A DNA stretch of 64,000 bases from Actinobacteria bacterium IMCC19121 (lineage in GTDB: Bacteria; Actinomycetota; Actinomycetes; Nanopelagicales; Nanopelagicaceae): contig CP015605.1 of assembly GCA_002284895.1 (NCBI GenBank), forward strand, positions 62,001-126,000. The letters are read 5' to 3'. Positions 9,820 through 21,055 of this stretch are shown one piece after another. A program made the translations under genes and the position numbers. A model generated the notes under the pieces. That model was not told where the DNA came from. It was given only the letters and a program-made list of their open reading frames with translations, and did not search any database. Position 1 is the stretch's first letter, and each line of letters begins with the position of its first letter.

Positions 9820-12800
9820 TTAACGAGGAATTTCTACCTCATCAAGACGTACTGCTTCACCTGAACCCTGTTGGTCAAATGGTGTGAAGTCATATTCATC
9901 ATAAGCTGCATAAACAGCGGCTTTAGCTTCCTCTGTTGGCTCAACACGAATGTTGCGGTAACGAGCAAGACCAGTACCTGCTGGAATCAACTTACCGATG
10001 ATGACGTTCTCCTTCAGACCGAGCAATGGATCACTCTTCTCTGAAAGGGCAGCATCGGTTAGAACACGAGTTGTTTCCTGGAATGAAGCAGCTGATAACC
10101 ATGATTCAGTTGCAAGTGATGCCTTAGTGATACCCATAAGTTCTGGGCGACCTGAGGCTGCCTTTCCACCAGTAGTAACTACGCGACGGTTTTCAGTCTC
10201 AAAGCGACCGCGCTCAACGAGCTCACCTGGAAGTAGATCGGCATCTCCTGCTTCAAGCACAGTGATGCGCTTTAGCATTTGGCGAACGATTACTTCGATG
10301 TGCTTATCGTGAATGCCTACGCCCTGTGAGCGATAAACAGATTGAATTTCATTTACCAAGTGAACCTGAGTTGCACGTGGTCCAAGAATACGAAGTACCT
10401 GCTTTGGATCAATTGCGCCGACGACCATCTTCTGGCCAACTTCAACGCGCGAACCTTCTTCTACAAGTAGCTTCTGACGACGAGTAATTGGGTAAGCAAC
10501 TTCTTCGCCACCATCATCTGGAGTTACGACGATCTTCTTGCCCTTTACATCCTCACGGAATGAAACAACACCTGCTGTTTCAGCGATTGGTGCAACACCC
10601 TTAGGTGTACGCGCTTCGAAGAGCTCGACGATACGTGGAAGACCGTGAGTGATGTCATCACCGGCAACACCACCAGTGTGGAAGGTACGCATTGTTAGCT
10701 GTGTACCAGGCTCACCGATTGACTGTGCTGCAATGATTCCAACTGCTTCACCAACTGCAACACGTTGTCCTGCTGCAAGTGAGCGACCGTAGCAAGCTGC
10801 GCACTGTCCGACCTTGCTATCGCAAGTAAGAACTGAGCGAATCTTTACTTCATCTACTCCAGCTGCAACGAGTTCATCAATGTTGCGATCTCCAAGATCT
10901 GTGCCAGCAGGCAGGATGACCTTGCCATCAACTTCAACATCATCGGCCAATGTGCGACCAAATACTGAAGTTTCAACGTGATCAAACTTAACTAGGCCGC
11001 CAGATTCTTGACGAACACCAATCTGTAGAACAAGACCGCGATCAGTACCGCAATCTTCTTCACGGATGATGACATCCTGAGCAACGTCGCAAAGACGACG
11101 AGTTAGGTAACCAGAGTCAGCGGTACGAAGCGCTGTATCTGCAAGACCCTTACGTGCACCGTGAGTAGAAATGAAGTACTCAAGTACAGAAAGACCTTCA
11201 CGGAAGTTAGATTTAATTGGGCGAGGGATAATTTCACCCTTTGGATTTGCTACGAGTCCGCGCATACCTGCAATCTGACGGATCTGCATCATATTTCCAC
11301 GAGCACCAGAGAAGACCATCATCCAAACTGGGTTAACGCGAGGGAAGTTTTCTTCCATCTCTTTACCCACTTCAGCTGTTGCCTTTGTCCAGATCTCGAT
11401 CAATTCCTGACGACGCTCGTCATCAGTGATGAGTCCCTTTTCATATTGAGATTGAACCTTGTCAGCCTGTGTTTCATAGCTCTCAAGGATTTCCTTCTTG
11501 CGTGGAGGTGTAACAACATCTTCAATACCAATAGTTGCTCCTGCGCGAGTTGCCCAGTGGAAGCCAAGTGCCTTCAACGCATCAAGGGTTTGTGCAACAA
11601 CAACCTTTGGATAGAACTCAGCAAGACGATCAACAATGCCACCAAGTTGCTTCTTGGTTACATCGATGTCTACATATGGGAAATCAGCTGGAAGCGCTTC
11701 GTTGAACAATGCGCGACCAATTGTTGTTTCAATAGTTTCAGTTGAGTTATCAAGACGAATCTTGATCTTTGCCTGCAATGAAACTGAATGTTGATCATGA
11801 GCCATGATTGCTTCAGCAATCGAGCTAAATGCACGACCTTCTCCTAGTTCACCATCACGAACCATGGTCAAGTAATAAAGACCAAGAACCATGTCCTGTG
11901 TTGGTGAAGTAATTGGGCGACCGTTAGCAGGTGAGAGGATGTTGTTTGAAGACAACATCAAGATACGAGCTTCAGCCTGTGCTTCAGCAGATAGCGGCAA
12001 GTGAACTGCCATCTGGTCACCGTCGAAGTCAGCGTTGAAAGCTGTACAAACGAGTGGGTGAATCTGAATTGCTTTACCTTCTACCAACTGTGGTTCGAAA
12101 GCTTGGATACCCAAACGGTGAAGGGTAGGTGCGCGGTTGAGAAGTACTGGATGCTCTGCAATAACTTCTTCAAGAACATCCCACACAACTGGACGAGCAC
12201 GTTCAACCATGCGCTTTGCAGATTTAATGTTCTGCGCGTGGTTAAGGTCAACTAGTCGCTTCATTACAAATGGCTTGAAGAGTTCAAGTGCCATCTGCTT
12301 TGGAAGACCGCACTGGTGCAGCTTCAACTGTGGACCAACAACAATTACTGAACGACCTGAGTAGTCAACGCGCTTTCCGAGCAAGTTCTGACGGAAACGT
12401 CCCTGCTTACCCTTGAGCATGTCTGAAAGTGACTTGAGTGCACGGTTACCTGGACCTGTAACCGGACGACCACGACGACCGTTATCAAACAAGGCATCTA
12501 CAGCTTCCTGCAACATACGCTTTTCGTTGTTAACGATAATCTCTGGTGCACCAAGATCAGCTAGACGCTTCAAACGGTTGTTACGGTTGATAACGCGACG
12601 GTATAGATCGTTGAGATCTGAAGTCGCAAAGCGACCACCATCGAGTTGAACCATTGGACGTAGGTCAGGTGGAATAACTGGAACACAATCAAGAACCATT
12701 GATGCTGGCTTATTGCTTGTTGTAAGGAATGCGTTAACAACCTTCAAGCGCTTGATTGCACGAGTCTTCTTTGCGCCCTTGCCGTTTTCAGAAAGGTCAG

Positions 12801-13632
12801 TAAGCATCTTGTGCTCAGTCTCAAGATCAAAAGTCTCTAGGCGATGCTTAATTGCAGCAGCACCCATATCTCCCTTGAAATACATTCCATAACGATCGCG
12901 CATTTCGCGGTAAAGGTTTTCATCACCCTCAAGATCTTGAACCTTCAAGTTCTTAAAGCGAGTCCACACACTTTCAAGGCGATCAAGCTCGCGCTCTGAA
13001 CGATCACGGATTGACTTAAGTTCACGCTCTGCAGATTCACGGACCTTACGCTTCACATCTGATTTAGCATCTTCAGCTTCAAGCTCTGCTAGATCTGATT
13101 CAAGCTTCTTGGTGCGAACATCGAGATCGTTATCGCGACGAGTTTCAATCTTCTTGCGATCATTAGCCAACTTCTTTTCAAGTTGTGGCATATCTTCTTC
13201 ACGCGCTTCAGCATCAACTTCTGTGATCATGTAAGCAGCGAAGTAAATAACCTTTTCTAGATCCTTTGGAGCAAGATCGAGTAGGTAACCAAGGCGTGAT
13301 GGAACACCCTTGAAGTACCAGATATGTGTAACAGGAGCTGCTAGCTCGATGTGACCCATACGTTCGCGACGAACCTTTGCACGTGTTACTTCAACACCGC
13401 ATCGCTCGCAGATGATTCCCTTAAATCGAACGCGCTTGTACTTACCGCAATAACATTCCCAGTCACGAGTTGGTCCGAAGATCTTCTCGTCGAATAGGCC
13501 GTCCTTTTCAGGCTTGAGTGTGCGGTAGTTAATTGTCTCTGGCTTTTTTACTTCGCCAAAAGACCATTCGCGAATATTTTCAGCCGATGCAAGGCCGATA
13601 CGTAGTTCATCAAAGAAGTTAACGTCTAACAT
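9820..13632 (-). CDS. rpoC: RNA polymerase beta' subunit
   Basis: The 1270-residue product begins [20 protein letters not shown]. It has the N-terminal zinc site CYCGKYK...CERCGVEV near residues 60-78, the catalytic [12 protein letters not shown] near residues 532-543, the actinobacterial charged insertion at about 150-220, and the second Cys cluster (CDSK...[10 protein letters not shown]). It forms the active site and clamp of RNA polymerase. It starts 13 bases after rpoB and ends at a strong terminator. Confidence 0.99.
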   Translation of the reverse strand: MLDVNFFDELRIGLASAENIREWSFGEVKKPETINYRTLKPEKDGLFDEKIFGPTRDWECYCGKYKRVRFKGIICERCGVEVTRAKVRRERMGHIELAAPVTHIWYFKGVPSRLGYLLDLAPKDLEKVIYFAAYMITEVDAEAREEDMPQLEKKLANDRKKIETRRDNDLDVRTKKLESDLAELEAEDAKSDVKRKVRESAERELKSIRDRSERELDRLESVWTRFKNLKVQDLEGDENLYREMRDRYGMYFKGDMGAAAIKHRLETFDLETEHKMLTDLSENGKGAKKTRAIKRLKVVNAFLTTSNKPASMVLDCVPVIPPDLRPMVQLDGGRFATSDLNDLYRRVINRNNRLKRLADLGAPEIIVNNEKRMLQEAVDALFDNGRRGRPVTGPGNRALKSLSDMLKGKQGRFRQNLLGKRVDYSGRSVIVVGPQLKLHQCGLPKQMALELFKPFVMKRLVDLNHAQNIKSAKRMVERARPVVWDVLEEVIAEHPVLLNRAPTLHRLGIQAFEPQLVEGKAIQIHPLVCTAFNADFDGDQMAVHLPLSAEAQAEARILMLSSNNILSPANGRPITSPTQDMVLGLYYLTMVRDGELGEGRAFSSIAEAIMAHDQHSVSLQAKIKIRLDNSTETIETTIGRALFNEALPADFPYVDIDVTKKQLGGIVDRLAEFYPKVVVAQTLDALKALGFHWATRAGATIGIEDVVTPPRKKEILESYETQADKVQSQYEKGLITDDERRQELIEIWTKATAEVGKEMEENFPRVNPVWMMVFSGARGNMMQIRQIAGMRGLVANPKGEIIPRPIKSNFREGLSVLEYFISTHGARKGLADTALRTADSGYLTRRLCDVAQDVIIREEDCGTDRGLVLQIGVRQESGGLVKFDHVETSVFGRTLADDVEVDGKVILPAGTDLGDRNIDELVAAGVDEVKIRSVLTCDSKVGQCAACYGRSLAAGQRVAVGEAVGIIAAQSIGEPGTQLTMRTFHTGGVAGDDITHGLPRIVELFEARTPKGVAPIAETAGVVSFREDVKGKKIVVTPDDGGEEVAYPITRRQKLLVEEGSRVEVGQKMVVGAIDPKQVLRILGPRATQVHLVNEIQSVYRSQGVGIHDKHIEVIVRQMLKRITVLEAGDADLLPGELVERGRFETENRRVVTTGGKAASGRPELMGITKASLATESWLSAASFQETTRVLTDAALSEKSDPLLGLKENVIIGKLIPAGTGLARYRNIRVEPTEEAKAAVYAAYDEYDFTPFDQQGSGEAVRLDEVEIPR

Positions 13633-13645
13633 GGTTTTATCCCTC

Positions 13646-16600
13646 TCACACTTCTTCTACGCTGCTTGGCTCAACTCGTGACAAGTTGATACCTAGCTCT
13701 TCGGCGGCACGGAATACTTCTTCATCTGTATCGCGCATTTCAATTGCGACACCTTCTGAAGAAAGTACTTCAACATTTAGACATAGGGACTGCATTTCCT
13801 TAATAAGCACCTTGAATGATTCAGGGATGCCTGGTTCAGGAATGTTTTCGCCCTTAACAATTGCTTCGTAAACCTTTACGCGTCCTAGAACGTCGTCAGA
13901 TTTAATTGTGAGAAGTTCTTGAAGTGTGTAAGCAGCACCATAAGCTTCAAGTGCCCACACTTCCATCTCACCAAATCGCTGACCACCGAACTGAGCTTTT
14001 CCACCCAGTGGCTGTTGCGTGATCATTGAGTATGGACCAGTTGAACGCGCGTGAATCTTGTCGTCAACCAAGTGGTGCAGCTTCAAGATGTACATGTATC
14101 CAACTGAAATTGGTGTTGGGTATGGCTCGCCAGAACGGCCGTCAAATAAACGGGCCTTTCCTGAACGGCCAATTAATTGATTGCCATCGCGGTTAGGCAA
14201 TGTTGCTGAAAGAAGACCAGAGATTTCATCTTCTAGTGCACCATCAAATACCGGTGTTGCAAACTTAGTTCCTGGCTCTCCCTTTTCAGCACCGATTGCG
14301 CGCATGTGCTTCTGCCACGCTTCATCGACACCAGATAGATCCCAACCAGTTTTTGCAACCCAACCTAAGTGCATTTCAAGAACCTGACCTACGTTCATAC
14401 GACCAGGTACACCAAGTGGGTTAAGAACAACATCTACTGGAGTTCCATCTTCAAGGAATGGCATATCTTCAACTGGAAGAATCTTAGAAATAACACCCTT
14501 GTTACCGTGGCGACCAGCAAGCTTGTCACCATCTTGAATCTTGCGCTTTTGTGCAACATAAACGCGAACCAATTGGTTAACGCCAGCTGCTAACTCAAAG
14601 CCTTCTTCAGATTCGAAGATCTTTACGCCAATAACTTTTCCTGATTCACCGTGTGGAACCTTAAGAGATGTATCGCGAACTTCACGAGCCTTCTCACCAA
14701 AGATTGCACGGAGCAAACGCTCTTCAGGAGTTAGTTCAGTTTCTCCCTTAGGAGTTACCTTTCCAACCAAGATGTCGCCTGGTACTACATCGGCGCCAAC
14801 ACGGATGATTCCGCGCTCATCTAGATCAGCTAGAACTTCCTCTGAAACGTTAGGGATATCGCGAGTGATTTCTTCGGCACCAAGCTTGGTGTCGCGTGCA
14901 TCTACTTCGTATTCCTCAATGTGAATTGATGTCAAAACATCGTCTTGAACCAAACGCTGCGACAAGATAATCGCATCTTCGTAGTTGTGGCCTTCCCATG
15001 ACATAAATGCCACGAGCAAGTTCTTACCAAGAGCCATTTCTCCAAGTTCGGTACATGGACCATCGGCAATTACTGAGCCAACTTCAACGCGCGCACCTTC
15101 AGAAACAATAACCTTCTGGTTATATGAAGTTCCTTGGTTAGAACGTGTGAACTTGTGAAGTGAATATGTTTGGTATGTGGAGTCATCTGCCATGACCTTT
15201 ACTTCTTCAGCAGATACTTCAGTAACAACGCCAGCCTTAGTTGCAGTTACAACATCACCAGCATCAACGGCTGCACGGAACTCCATGCCTGTACCGATAA
15301 GTGGTGCCTCAGCGCGCATCAGCGGAACTGACTGGCGCATCATGTTAGAACCCATCAACGCACGGTTAGCATCATCGTGCTCAAGGAATGGAATCATTGC
15401 TGTTGCAACAGACACCATCTGACGTGGAGAAACATCCATGTAATCAACTTCATCAGCTGGGATGTATTCAACTTCGCCACCACGACGACGTACAAGTACG
15501 CGTGCTTCAGCAAAGTGGTTGTCATCAGTTAATGGTGCATTTGCCTGAGCAATGATGTGCTCATCTTCTTCATCAGCAGTTAAGTAATCAACTTGATCGG
15601 TTACGCGACCCTTTGAAACTTTGCGATAAGGAGTTTCGATGAATCCAAATGCAGTTACGCGACCATATGTTGCAAGTGAACCAATAAGACCGATGTTTGG
15701 TCCTTCAGGAGTTTCAATTGGGCACATACGTCCGTAGTGAGATGGGTGAACGTCACGAACTTCAAAGCCTGCGCGATCTCGTGAAAGACCACCAGGTCCA
15801 AGTGCTGAAAGACGGCGCTTGTGTGTAAGTCCTGACAATGGATTTGTTTGGTCCATGAACTGTGACAACTGAGAAGTTCCGAAGAACTCCTTAATTGATG
15901 CAACTACTGGACGAATGTTGATCAATGTCTGTGGCGTAATCGCTTCAACATCTTGTGTAGTCATACGTTCACGAACAACACGTTCCATACGTGAAAGCCC
16001 GATGCGAACTTGGTTTTGAATAAGTTCACCAACAGTACGTAGGCGACGGTTACCGAAGTGATCGATATCGTCCTTTTCAACGCGAACTTCGCGGCCGTAC
16101 TCCATCAATACATCTCCGCGGTGCAGGGCTACTAGGTAGCGCAGCGTTGCAACGATGTCAGAGATAGTAAGTAGTGATGCCTTCAGTTCTAGATCAAGAC
16201 CTAGCTTCTTATTAACCTTAAAGCGGCCGACCTTGGCCAAGTCGTAGCGCTTTGGGTTGAAGTAAAGGTTTTCAATTAAGTTCTGTGCAGCTTCTTTAGT
16301 TGGTGGTTCACCTGGACGTAGCTTGCGGTAGATATCTAGCAGCGCCTCATCCTGAGTTTTAACAGTATCTTTTTCAAGAGTTGCACGCATTGATTCGAAA
16401 TCACCGAACTCTTCAAGAATCTGTTCTTCAGTCCAACCAAGTGCCTTCAAGAAGACTGTTACAGACTGCTTACGCTTGCGGTCGATGCGAACACCAACCA
16501 AATCTTTCTTATCAACTTCAAATTCAAGCCATGCACCACGGCTAGGAATTACCTTAGCTGTGAAAACATCCTTGTCAGATGCTTTTTCAATTGTGCGCTC

Positions 16601-17101
16601 GAAGTAAACACCAGGTGAACGAACTAGCTGAGAAACAACAACGCGCTCTGTTCCGTTAATAACGAAAGTTCCGCGTGGAGTCATAACTGGGAAGTCGCCC
16701 ATGAAAACTGTCTGTGACTTAATTTCACCAGTGATATTGTTTGTAAATTCTGCTGTTACGAACAATGGTTGTGAATATGTCATGTCGCGTTCTTTGCACT
16801 CATCGATTGAGTACTTAGGTGGCTCGAATCGGTGATCGCGGAATGAGAGAGACATTGATCCCTGGAAATCTTCGATTGGTGAAATCTCTTCAAAGATTTC
16901 TTCCAAACCAGAAGTTGTTGGGATTTCTCCACGATTCATTGAATCGGCTGCAGCGATACGTGAGCGCCATGCATCGTTGCCCAATAACCAGTCAACACTT
17001 TCAACTTGCAACGCTAATAGGTTTGGAACTTCGAGAGGTTCGCGGATCTTTGCGAAAGAAATTCGGCGTGGTGCTACTGATGACTTTTTAATCGCGGCCA
17101 A
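13646..17101 (-). CDS. rpoB: RNA polymerase beta subunit
   Basis: The 1151-residue product has the rifampicin-binding cluster [18 protein letters not shown] near residue 406-424 followed by [13 protein letters not shown], and the C-terminal switch region. The start is TTG at 17101 with AAGGA about 8 bases upstream; no better ATG exists nearby, and [19 protein letters not shown] fits actinobacterial RpoB N-termini. rpoB has its own promoter (17232-17260) behind the rplL terminator. Confidence 0.98.
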   Translation of the reverse strand: MAAIKKSSVAPRRISFAKIREPLEVPNLLALQVESVDWLLGNDAWRSRIAAADSMNRGEIPTTSGLEEIFEEISPIEDFQGSMSLSFRDHRFEPPKYSIDECKERDMTYSQPLFVTAEFTNNITGEIKSQTVFMGDFPVMTPRGTFVINGTERVVVSQLVRSPGVYFERTIEKASDKDVFTAKVIPSRGAWLEFEVDKKDLVGVRIDRKRKQSVTVFLKALGWTEEQILEEFGDFESMRATLEKDTVKTQDEALLDIYRKLRPGEPPTKEAAQNLIENLYFNPKRYDLAKVGRFKVNKKLGLDLELKASLLTISDIVATLRYLVALHRGDVLMEYGREVRVEKDDIDHFGNRRLRTVGELIQNQVRIGLSRMERVVRERMTTQDVEAITPQTLINIRPVVASIKEFFGTSQLSQFMDQTNPLSGLTHKRRLSALGPGGLSRDRAGFEVRDVHPSHYGRMCPIETPEGPNIGLIGSLATYGRVTAFGFIETPYRKVSKGRVTDQVDYLTADEEDEHIIAQANAPLTDDNHFAEARVLVRRRGGEVEYIPADEVDYMDVSPRQMVSVATAMIPFLEHDDANRALMGSNMMRQSVPLMRAEAPLIGTGMEFRAAVDAGDVVTATKAGVVTEVSAEEVKVMADDSTYQTYSLHKFTRSNQGTSYNQKVIVSEGARVEVGSVIADGPCTELGEMALGKNLLVAFMSWEGHNYEDAIILSQRLVQDDVLTSIHIEEYEVDARDTKLGAEEITRDIPNVSEEVLADLDERGIIRVGADVVPGDILVGKVTPKGETELTPEERLLRAIFGEKAREVRDTSLKVPHGESGKVIGVKIFESEEGFELAAGVNQLVRVYVAQKRKIQDGDKLAGRHGNKGVISKILPVEDMPFLEDGTPVDVVLNPLGVPGRMNVGQVLEMHLGWVAKTGWDLSGVDEAWQKHMRAIGAEKGEPGTKFATPVFDGALEDEISGLLSATLPNRDGNQLIGRSGKARLFDGRSGEPYPTPISVGYMYILKLHHLVDDKIHARSTGPYSMITQQPLGGKAQFGGQRFGEMEVWALEAYGAAYTLQELLTIKSDDVLGRVKVYEAIVKGENIPEPGIPESFKVLIKEMQSLCLNVEVLSSEGVAIEMRDTDEEVFRAAEELGINLSRVEPSSVEEV

Positions 17102-17231
17102 GAGATGTCCTTCCAGACAATAAAGCGGGGACGCACAACTATTAGGTCTCAGCCGCTATATGCCCTGACCATTTGAATTTTGTGCGAAGGTGAAGGGTAT
17201 CGCGCGGGCCCGCACCCTGTCCAACCGGGCC

Positions 17232-17260
17232 CTTATACCCCCACGCGCGCAATTTGTCAG
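17232..17260 (-). promoter_or_regulatory. rpoBC promoter
   Basis: CTGACA (17255-17260), a 17-base spacer and TATAAG (17232-17237) on the minus strand form a near-consensus housekeeping promoter. The inverted repeat GGGCCCG / CGGGCCC (17206-17212 and 17226-17232) overlaps the expected start near 17225. The leader to the rpoB TTG is about 125 bases. Confidence 0.75.
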
Positions 17261-17299
17261 TCAATTGCCAAAAAATGTGAATAAGGGGGCTGGGAATAG

Positions 17300-17332
17300 A
17301 AAAAGCCCCGCCTGGCCAAAGCCAAACGGGGC
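17300..17332 (-). terminator. Rho-independent terminator after rplL
   Basis: On the minus strand GCCCCG...CGGGGC with an inner TTTGGC/GCCAGG pairing (two G-U pairs) forms a 12-bp stem followed by TTTTT. It lies 13 bases after the rplL stop and separates rplJL from rpoBC, with rpoBC using its own promoter just downstream. Confidence 0.9.
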
Positions 17333-17345
17333 AATCTCTGACGAA

Positions 17346-17732
17346 TTACTTGATTGTGACTGTTGCGCCAGCTGCCTCTAGGGCTGCCTTTGCCTTGTCT
17401 GCTGTCTCCTTGTTGACCTTCTCTAGGAGAGTCGCTGGAGTTGCATCTACAAGATCCTTCGCTTCCTTCAAGCCAAGGCTTGAATTTAATCCGCGAACTT
17501 CCTTGATCACTGCAATCTTTGCTGAACCAGCATTTTCCAAGATAACTGTGAAGTCATCTTGTGCTGCTGCTGCATCGCCGCCGCCTGCTGCTGCGCCGCC
17601 GCCTGCTGCTGCTACTGGAGCTGCTGCTGTTACATCGAATTCAGTTTCAAATGACTTAACGAACTCAGAGAGCTCGACCAATGTCATTTCCTTGAATTGT
17701 GCCAATAGGTCTTGTGTATTGAGCTTTGCCAT
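17346..17732 (-). CDS. rplL: 50S ribosomal protein L7/L12
   Basis: The 128-residue product has the N-terminal dimerisation part ([20 protein letters not shown]), an Ala/Gly hinge with two AAAGGG-type repeats at about residues 38-55, and the factor-binding C-terminal domain (EKTKFTVIL-type region, [11 protein letters not shown]-type helix seen as [15 protein letters not shown]). It forms the stalk that recruits translation GTPases. It lies 5 bases after rplJ. Confidence 0.98.
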   Translation of the reverse strand: MAKLNTQDLLAQFKEMTLVELSEFVKSFETEFDVTAAAPVAAAGGGAAAGGGDAAAAQDDFTVILENAGSAKIAVIKEVRGLNSSLGLKEAKDLVDATPATLLEKVNKETADKAKAALEAAGATVTIK

Positions 17733-17737
17733 ATTCG

Positions 17738-18382
17738 TTATTCCTTCTCTTCTGTTTCTGTGGATGCTTCAGTTGCTTCTGCTGCTGGAACTTCAGCAAC
17801 TTCAGCCACAACTTCTGGTGCAACAGCCTCTGCAGCTGGTGCTTCTACTACTGCCTCAGCTGCTGGTGCAGCTGCTGCTACTGGTGCAGGTGCACCTTGT
17901 TCTGCTTCAAGCTTGATACGCAATGCATCGAAAATACGAGCTGCCTTAGCAAGCGATCCCTTCATCGCACCAGCAAGCTTTGCCAATAGAACTTCACGAG
18001 ACTCGAGGTTAGCGAGCTGCATGATCTCTTCTTTGGTTACTGCTTTGCCTTCGTAGATTCCACCCTTGATAACAAGGAATGGATTCTCTTTTGCGAAATC
18101 GCGCAGGCTCTTAGCCGCATCGATTGGGTCTCCCTTAATGAAGGCAACAGCTGAAGGACCAACGAGAAGATCTGGTGAAAGATCAACTCCGGCATCCTTT
18201 GCTGCAATCTTTGTAAGAGTGTTCTTGACTACTGAGTACTTGGTCTTTTCACCAAGTGCACGGCGAAGTTCCTTCATTGAAGTCACAGATAGTCCGCGAT
18301 ATTCAGTAAGGACAGTGGCTGTGGCTGTGCGGAAGTCTTCCGTCAGTTCTGCAACTGCTGATGTTTTATCTGGGCGAGCCAT
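17738..18382 (-). CDS. rplJ: 50S ribosomal protein L10 with long Ala/Glu tail
   Basis: Reading from ATG at 18382 gives 214 residues, [13 protein letters not shown].... A GTG nine bases upstream would place the GGAAAGG Shine-Dalgarno against the start codon, so ATG is preferred. Residues 1-165 are ordinary L10. The last 45 or so are Ala/Glu/Val-rich and low in complexity ([20 protein letters not shown]), making the protein longer than the usual 165-190. L10 anchors the L12 stalk and normally binds its own leader, which is visible upstream. Confidence 0.97.
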   Translation of the reverse strand: MARPDKTSAVAELTEDFRTATATVLTEYRGLSVTSMKELRRALGEKTKYSVVKNTLTKIAAKDAGVDLSPDLLVGPSAVAFIKGDPIDAAKSLRDFAKENPFLVIKGGIYEGKAVTKEEIMQLANLESREVLLAKLAGAMKGSLAKAARIFDALRIKLEAEQGAPAPVAAAAPAAEAVVEAPAAEAVAPEVVAEVAEVPAAEATEASTETEEKE

Positions 18383-18421
18383 TCGGTTCACCTTTCCTGG
18401 TACTTAGTGATCACAGGAAAT

Positions 18422-18454
18422 AAAAAAATCCGTAACGCGTAAGCGCCACGGATT
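18422..18454 (-). terminator. Attenuator hairpin in the L10 leader
   Basis: On the minus strand AATCCGT...ACGGATT (7-bp stem, inner GCG/CGC pairing) is followed by TTTTTTT (18422-18428), 40 bases before rplJ. A terminator placed between the L10 leader and the gene fits attenuation of rplJL. Confidence 0.8.
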
Positions 18455-18457
18455 AAC

Positions 18458-18536
18458 ATGAACACCTACGCGGGCTGAGATTTCCTCATTTATTTAGATC
18501 TTCCTTGCGGTTGATCTAGACCTGCGGTCTTTGGTT
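18458..18536 (-). ncRNA. Ribosomal protein L10 leader
   Basis: The minus-strand leader contains AGACCGCAGGTCT, AACCGCAAGG and GCCCGCGTAGGTG in order, with GATCT/AGATC pairing between the first elements. This is the actinobacterial form of the L10 leader, the autoregulatory binding site for the L10-L12 complex. It ends at the attenuator at 18422-18454. Recognition is by eye; a covariance-model search with the L10_leader family would confirm it. Confidence 0.8.
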
Positions 18537-18545
18537 ATGGGTAGA

Positions 18546-18567
18546 GGGTAGGCCGGCTGGCCTACCC
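18546..18567 (-). other. Hairpin after rplA
   Basis: A perfect 9-bp stem (GGGTAGGCC / GGCCTACCC, 4-base loop) lies 11 bases after the rplA stop, without a following U-tract. It marks the rplA-rplJ boundary and may be a Rho-dependent stop or a processing site ahead of the L10 leader. Confidence 0.6.
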
Positions 18568-18578
18568 CCGTCAAATTC

Positions 18579-19283
18579 TTAGTTGGCTACTGGCTCACGA
18601 ACTAGGTTTGGATCAACTGCGATTCCAGGTCCCATAGTTGTTGAAACTACTGCCTTTTGCACATAGCGACCCTTTGAAGAGTTTGGCTTAGCACGCATAA
18701 CTTCTTCCATCGCTGCTGCGTAGTTCTCAGCTAGCTGTTCGGCAGTAAATGAAACCTTGCCGATAAGGAAGTGAAGGTTTGAGTTCTTATCAACGCGGAA
18801 CTCAATCTTTCCGCCCTTGATATCTTCAACAGCTTTAGCAACATCTGTTGTCACTGTGCCTGTCTTTGGGTTTGGCATTAAGCCGCGTGGTCCAAGAACT
18901 TTTCCAAGGCGACCGACCTTACCCATCAAATCTGGTGTTGAAACAACGGCGTCGTAATCAAGACGACCCTTTGAAACTTCTTCGATTAATTCATCGCCAC
19001 CGACGATATCTGCGCCAGCTGCGCGAGCTGCATCTGCTTTTTCTCCGTTAGCAAAAACCAAAACGCGAGCAGTCTTACCTGTTCCGTGTGGCAAGTTAAC
19101 AGTTGAGCGGATCGCTTGATCGGCCTTCTTTGGGTCAACGCCAAGTACTAAAGCAACTTCTACAGAAGCGTTGTACTTCACTGTTGATGTTTCTTTGGCA
19201 AGTGTTACTGCCTCGAGTGGTGTGTAAAGGTGATCCTTGATTACCTTTGCTGCAGCCTCGTTATATTTCTTTGAGCGCTTCAT
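18579..19283 (-). CDS. rplA: 50S ribosomal protein L1
   Basis: From ATG at 19283 the product is 234 residues, [14 protein letters not shown]..., with a GAGGAT Shine-Dalgarno just upstream. A longer upstream start would add 18 non-L1 residues. The L1 signature [15 protein letters not shown] and the end GIAVDPNLV are intact. L1 forms the mobile stalk by the E-site and often represses rplKA. Confidence 0.97.
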   Translation of the reverse strand: MKRSKKYNEAAAKVIKDHLYTPLEAVTLAKETSTVKYNASVEVALVLGVDPKKADQAIRSTVNLPHGTGKTARVLVFANGEKADAARAAGADIVGGDELIEEVSKGRLDYDAVVSTPDLMGKVGRLGKVLGPRGLMPNPKTGTVTTDVAKAVEDIKGGKIEFRVDKNSNLHFLIGKVSFTAEQLAENYAAAMEEVMRAKPNSSKGRYVQKAVVSTTMGPGIAVDPNLVREPVAN

Positions 19284-19339
19284 TTCATCCTCATTCTTTC
19301 TTAGGTTGTGGTTAGCGAACCAGCGCGGTTCTCCCACAT

Positions 19340-19362
19340 CTTCTTCTCACTCTGAGAAGAAG
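19340..19362. other. Perfect 10-bp hairpin between rplK and rplA
   Basis: CTTCTTCTCA-CTC-TGAGAAGAAG is a perfect 10-bp inverted repeat with a 3-base loop in the 89-base rplK-rplA gap. No U-tract follows it on the coding strand; on the plus strand a T-run follows at 19367-19374, but no plus-strand gene is there to terminate. It may be an RNase III-type processing site. Confidence 0.6.
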
Positions 19363-19372
19363 AATTCTTTTT

Positions 19373-19804
19373 TTATCCGTTAGTTGTGATTCCCATTGAT
19401 CTCGCTGTTCCAGCAATAATCTTTGAAGCTGCATCGATGTCGTTTGCGTTTAAATCTGACATCTTAAGCTTTGCGATTTCAGCAACTTGAGCCATGGTGA
19501 TGTTTGCAACCTTGGTCTTGTGTGGAACTGCAGATCCCTTTTCAACGCCAGCAGCCTTCAAAATCAAACGAGATGCTGGAGGTGTCTTGGTGATGAAAGT
19601 GAATGAGCGATCCTCGTAGACAGTGATCTCTACAGGAATGATCTGGCCCTTTTGAGCTTCAGTCGCAGCGTTGTATGCCTTGACGAACTCCATGATGTTG
19701 ACACCATGCTGACCGAGTGCAGGACCTACTGGTGGAGCAGGTGTTGCTGCGCCAGCCTGGATCTGCAACTTAATGAATCCGGTTACCTTCTTCTTTGGTG
19801 CCAT
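19373..19804 (-). CDS. rplK: 50S ribosomal protein L11
   Basis: The 143-residue product begins [18 protein letters not shown] and has the L11 motifs [17 protein letters not shown] and [21 protein letters not shown]-type C-terminal domain. L11 binds the GTPase-associated region of 23S rRNA. It lies 37 bases after nusG with an AGGAA Shine-Dalgarno. Confidence 0.98.
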   Translation of the reverse strand: MAPKKKVTGFIKLQIQAGAATPAPPVGPALGQHGVNIMEFVKAYNAATEAQKGQIIPVEITVYEDRSFTFITKTPPASRLILKAAGVEKGSAVPHKTKVANITMAQVAEIAKLKMSDLNANDIDAASKIIAGTARSMGITTNG

Positions 19805-19841
19805 TTCTTTTCCTCTTTTTGTTTTCTAGTAGTTCTTGAAA

Positions 19842-20591
19842 TTAAATCTTTTGTACTTGGGCAAATGAAAGCTCAACTGGGGTTTCACGTCCGAAGATAG
19901 AGACAAGAACCTTGAGTTTTGCCTGCTCTGGCATGATCTCTGAGATCGATGCTGGAAGGGTTGCAAAAGGACCGTCCATAACTGTGACTGATTCGCCAAC
20001 TTCAAAGTCGATAAGGCGAATATCTACCTTGTCAGACTTCTTAACTGGACGTGGTGCAAGAATCTTCTCAACTTCATCCATGCTCAATGGGCTTGGGTGA
20101 TGTGCATTGCCAACGAAGCCTGTAACACCAGGTGTGTTACGAACTGCTGACCATGACTCGTCAGTGAGATCCATGCGAACTAAAACATAGCCAGGGTAGA
20201 TGTTGCGCTTAACCATCTTGAACTGACCGTTCTTTAGTTCCTTCACTTCTTCTTCAGGAACTTCAATCTGGAAAATATAATCTTCCATATTAAGTGACTG
20301 AATACGGGTTTGAAGGTTGCCCTTTACTTTCTTCTCATAGCCCGCATAAGAGTGGACTACATACCAATCGCCCAACGCTGTGCGAAGTGTGCGACGGAAT
20401 TCTGCATTTGGGTCATTCTCATCTGACTCAATATCGCCATCTTCATCAGATGCCAATGCCAATTCAGGCTCAGTTGATGAAACTACTTCAGCAACGATTT
20501 CTTCAACTACCTCAACGACAGGCGTTGCAATCTCGCTAGCTGATGCTGCCAGCGCGGCCTCGAAGGCGTCTGCTTTGATCTCTTCGCTCAT
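19842..20591 (-). CDS. nusG: Transcription termination/antitermination factor NusG
   Basis: The 249-residue protein has an acidic, low-complexity N-terminal extension of about 70 residues, typical of actinobacterial NusG. The NGN domain follows ([18 protein letters not shown]), then [11 protein letters not shown] and the KOW domain ([19 protein letters not shown]). NusG binds RNA polymerase beta' and links it to Rho or to the ribosome. It lies 9 bases after secE. Confidence 0.97.
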   Translation of the reverse strand: MSEEIKADAFEAALAASASEIATPVVEVVEEIVAEVVSSTEPELALASDEDGDIESDENDPNAEFRRTLRTALGDWYVVHSYAGYEKKVKGNLQTRIQSLNMEDYIFQIEVPEEEVKELKNGQFKMVKRNIYPGYVLVRMDLTDESWSAVRNTPGVTGFVGNAHHPSPLSMDEVEKILAPRPVKKSDKVDIRLIDFEVGESVTVMDGPFATLPASISEIMPEQAKLKVLVSIFGRETPVELSFAQVQKI

Positions 20592-20600
20592 GTTCTCCCT

Positions 20601-20825
20601 TTACCCAAACACCCAGAAGACGATCTTTGTAAGTACAAGATCGAGCAATGAAACGACAGCAATAATGAACGTTACGAAAACCATGACTACGGCTGTGTAG
20701 GTGGTTAACTGATTACGTGTTGGCCAAACAACTTTGGTGAGTTCGTTAACAACTTGGCGGTAGAAAAGACCGACGCGCGCAAATAGACCGAGTTTCTCGG
20801 CAACTTGATCGTGTGACTCTGTCAT
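20601..20825 (-). CDS. secE: Preprotein translocase subunit SecE
   Basis: The 74-residue protein has an amphipathic region with FYRQVVNELTKVVWPTRNQL at about 21-40 and one membrane segment (about 45-70). This single-span form is usual outside enterobacteria. SecE clamps SecY in the Sec translocon. Position between tRNA-Trp and nusG is standard. Confidence 0.96.
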   Translation of the reverse strand: MTESHDQVAEKLGLFARVGLFYRQVVNELTKVVWPTRNQLTTYTAVVMVFVTFIIAVVSLLDLVLTKIVFWVFG

Positions 20826-20866
20826 CGTCGTTCCTTTCGTTTAGTACAACTTTGTAAAACACCGTG

Positions 20867-20940
20867 CAGGGCAGGAGGGACTCGAACCCCCAACCGGCCG
20901 CTTTGGAGACGGCAACTCTAGCCAATTGAGCTACTGCCCT
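20867..20940 (-). tRNA. tRNA-Trp (CCA)
   Basis: The minus strand folds as a 74-nt cloverleaf with acceptor AGGGCAG / CTGCCCT, discriminator G, anticodon loop CTCCAAA (anticodon CCA) and T-loop TTCGAGT. No CCA tail is encoded. It precedes secE, as usual in Actinobacteria. Confidence 0.96.
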
Positions 20941-21055
20941 TCGCGAGAGCATGGCAAAACCATAGGGAAAAGCAAACCCTCGTGAGCGTCGAAGTGTAGG
21001 GGCAAGAGGGCTCCTAGGTCTAACTCGCGCCTGAAGATACGGCAGACTTAGGGGC

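Noticed and set aside
17350-17989. Long plus-strand open frames opposite rplL and rplJ
   Set aside because: They are low-complexity reflections of the Ala/Glu-rich coding of L12 and L10 on the minus strand and have no ribosome-binding sites.
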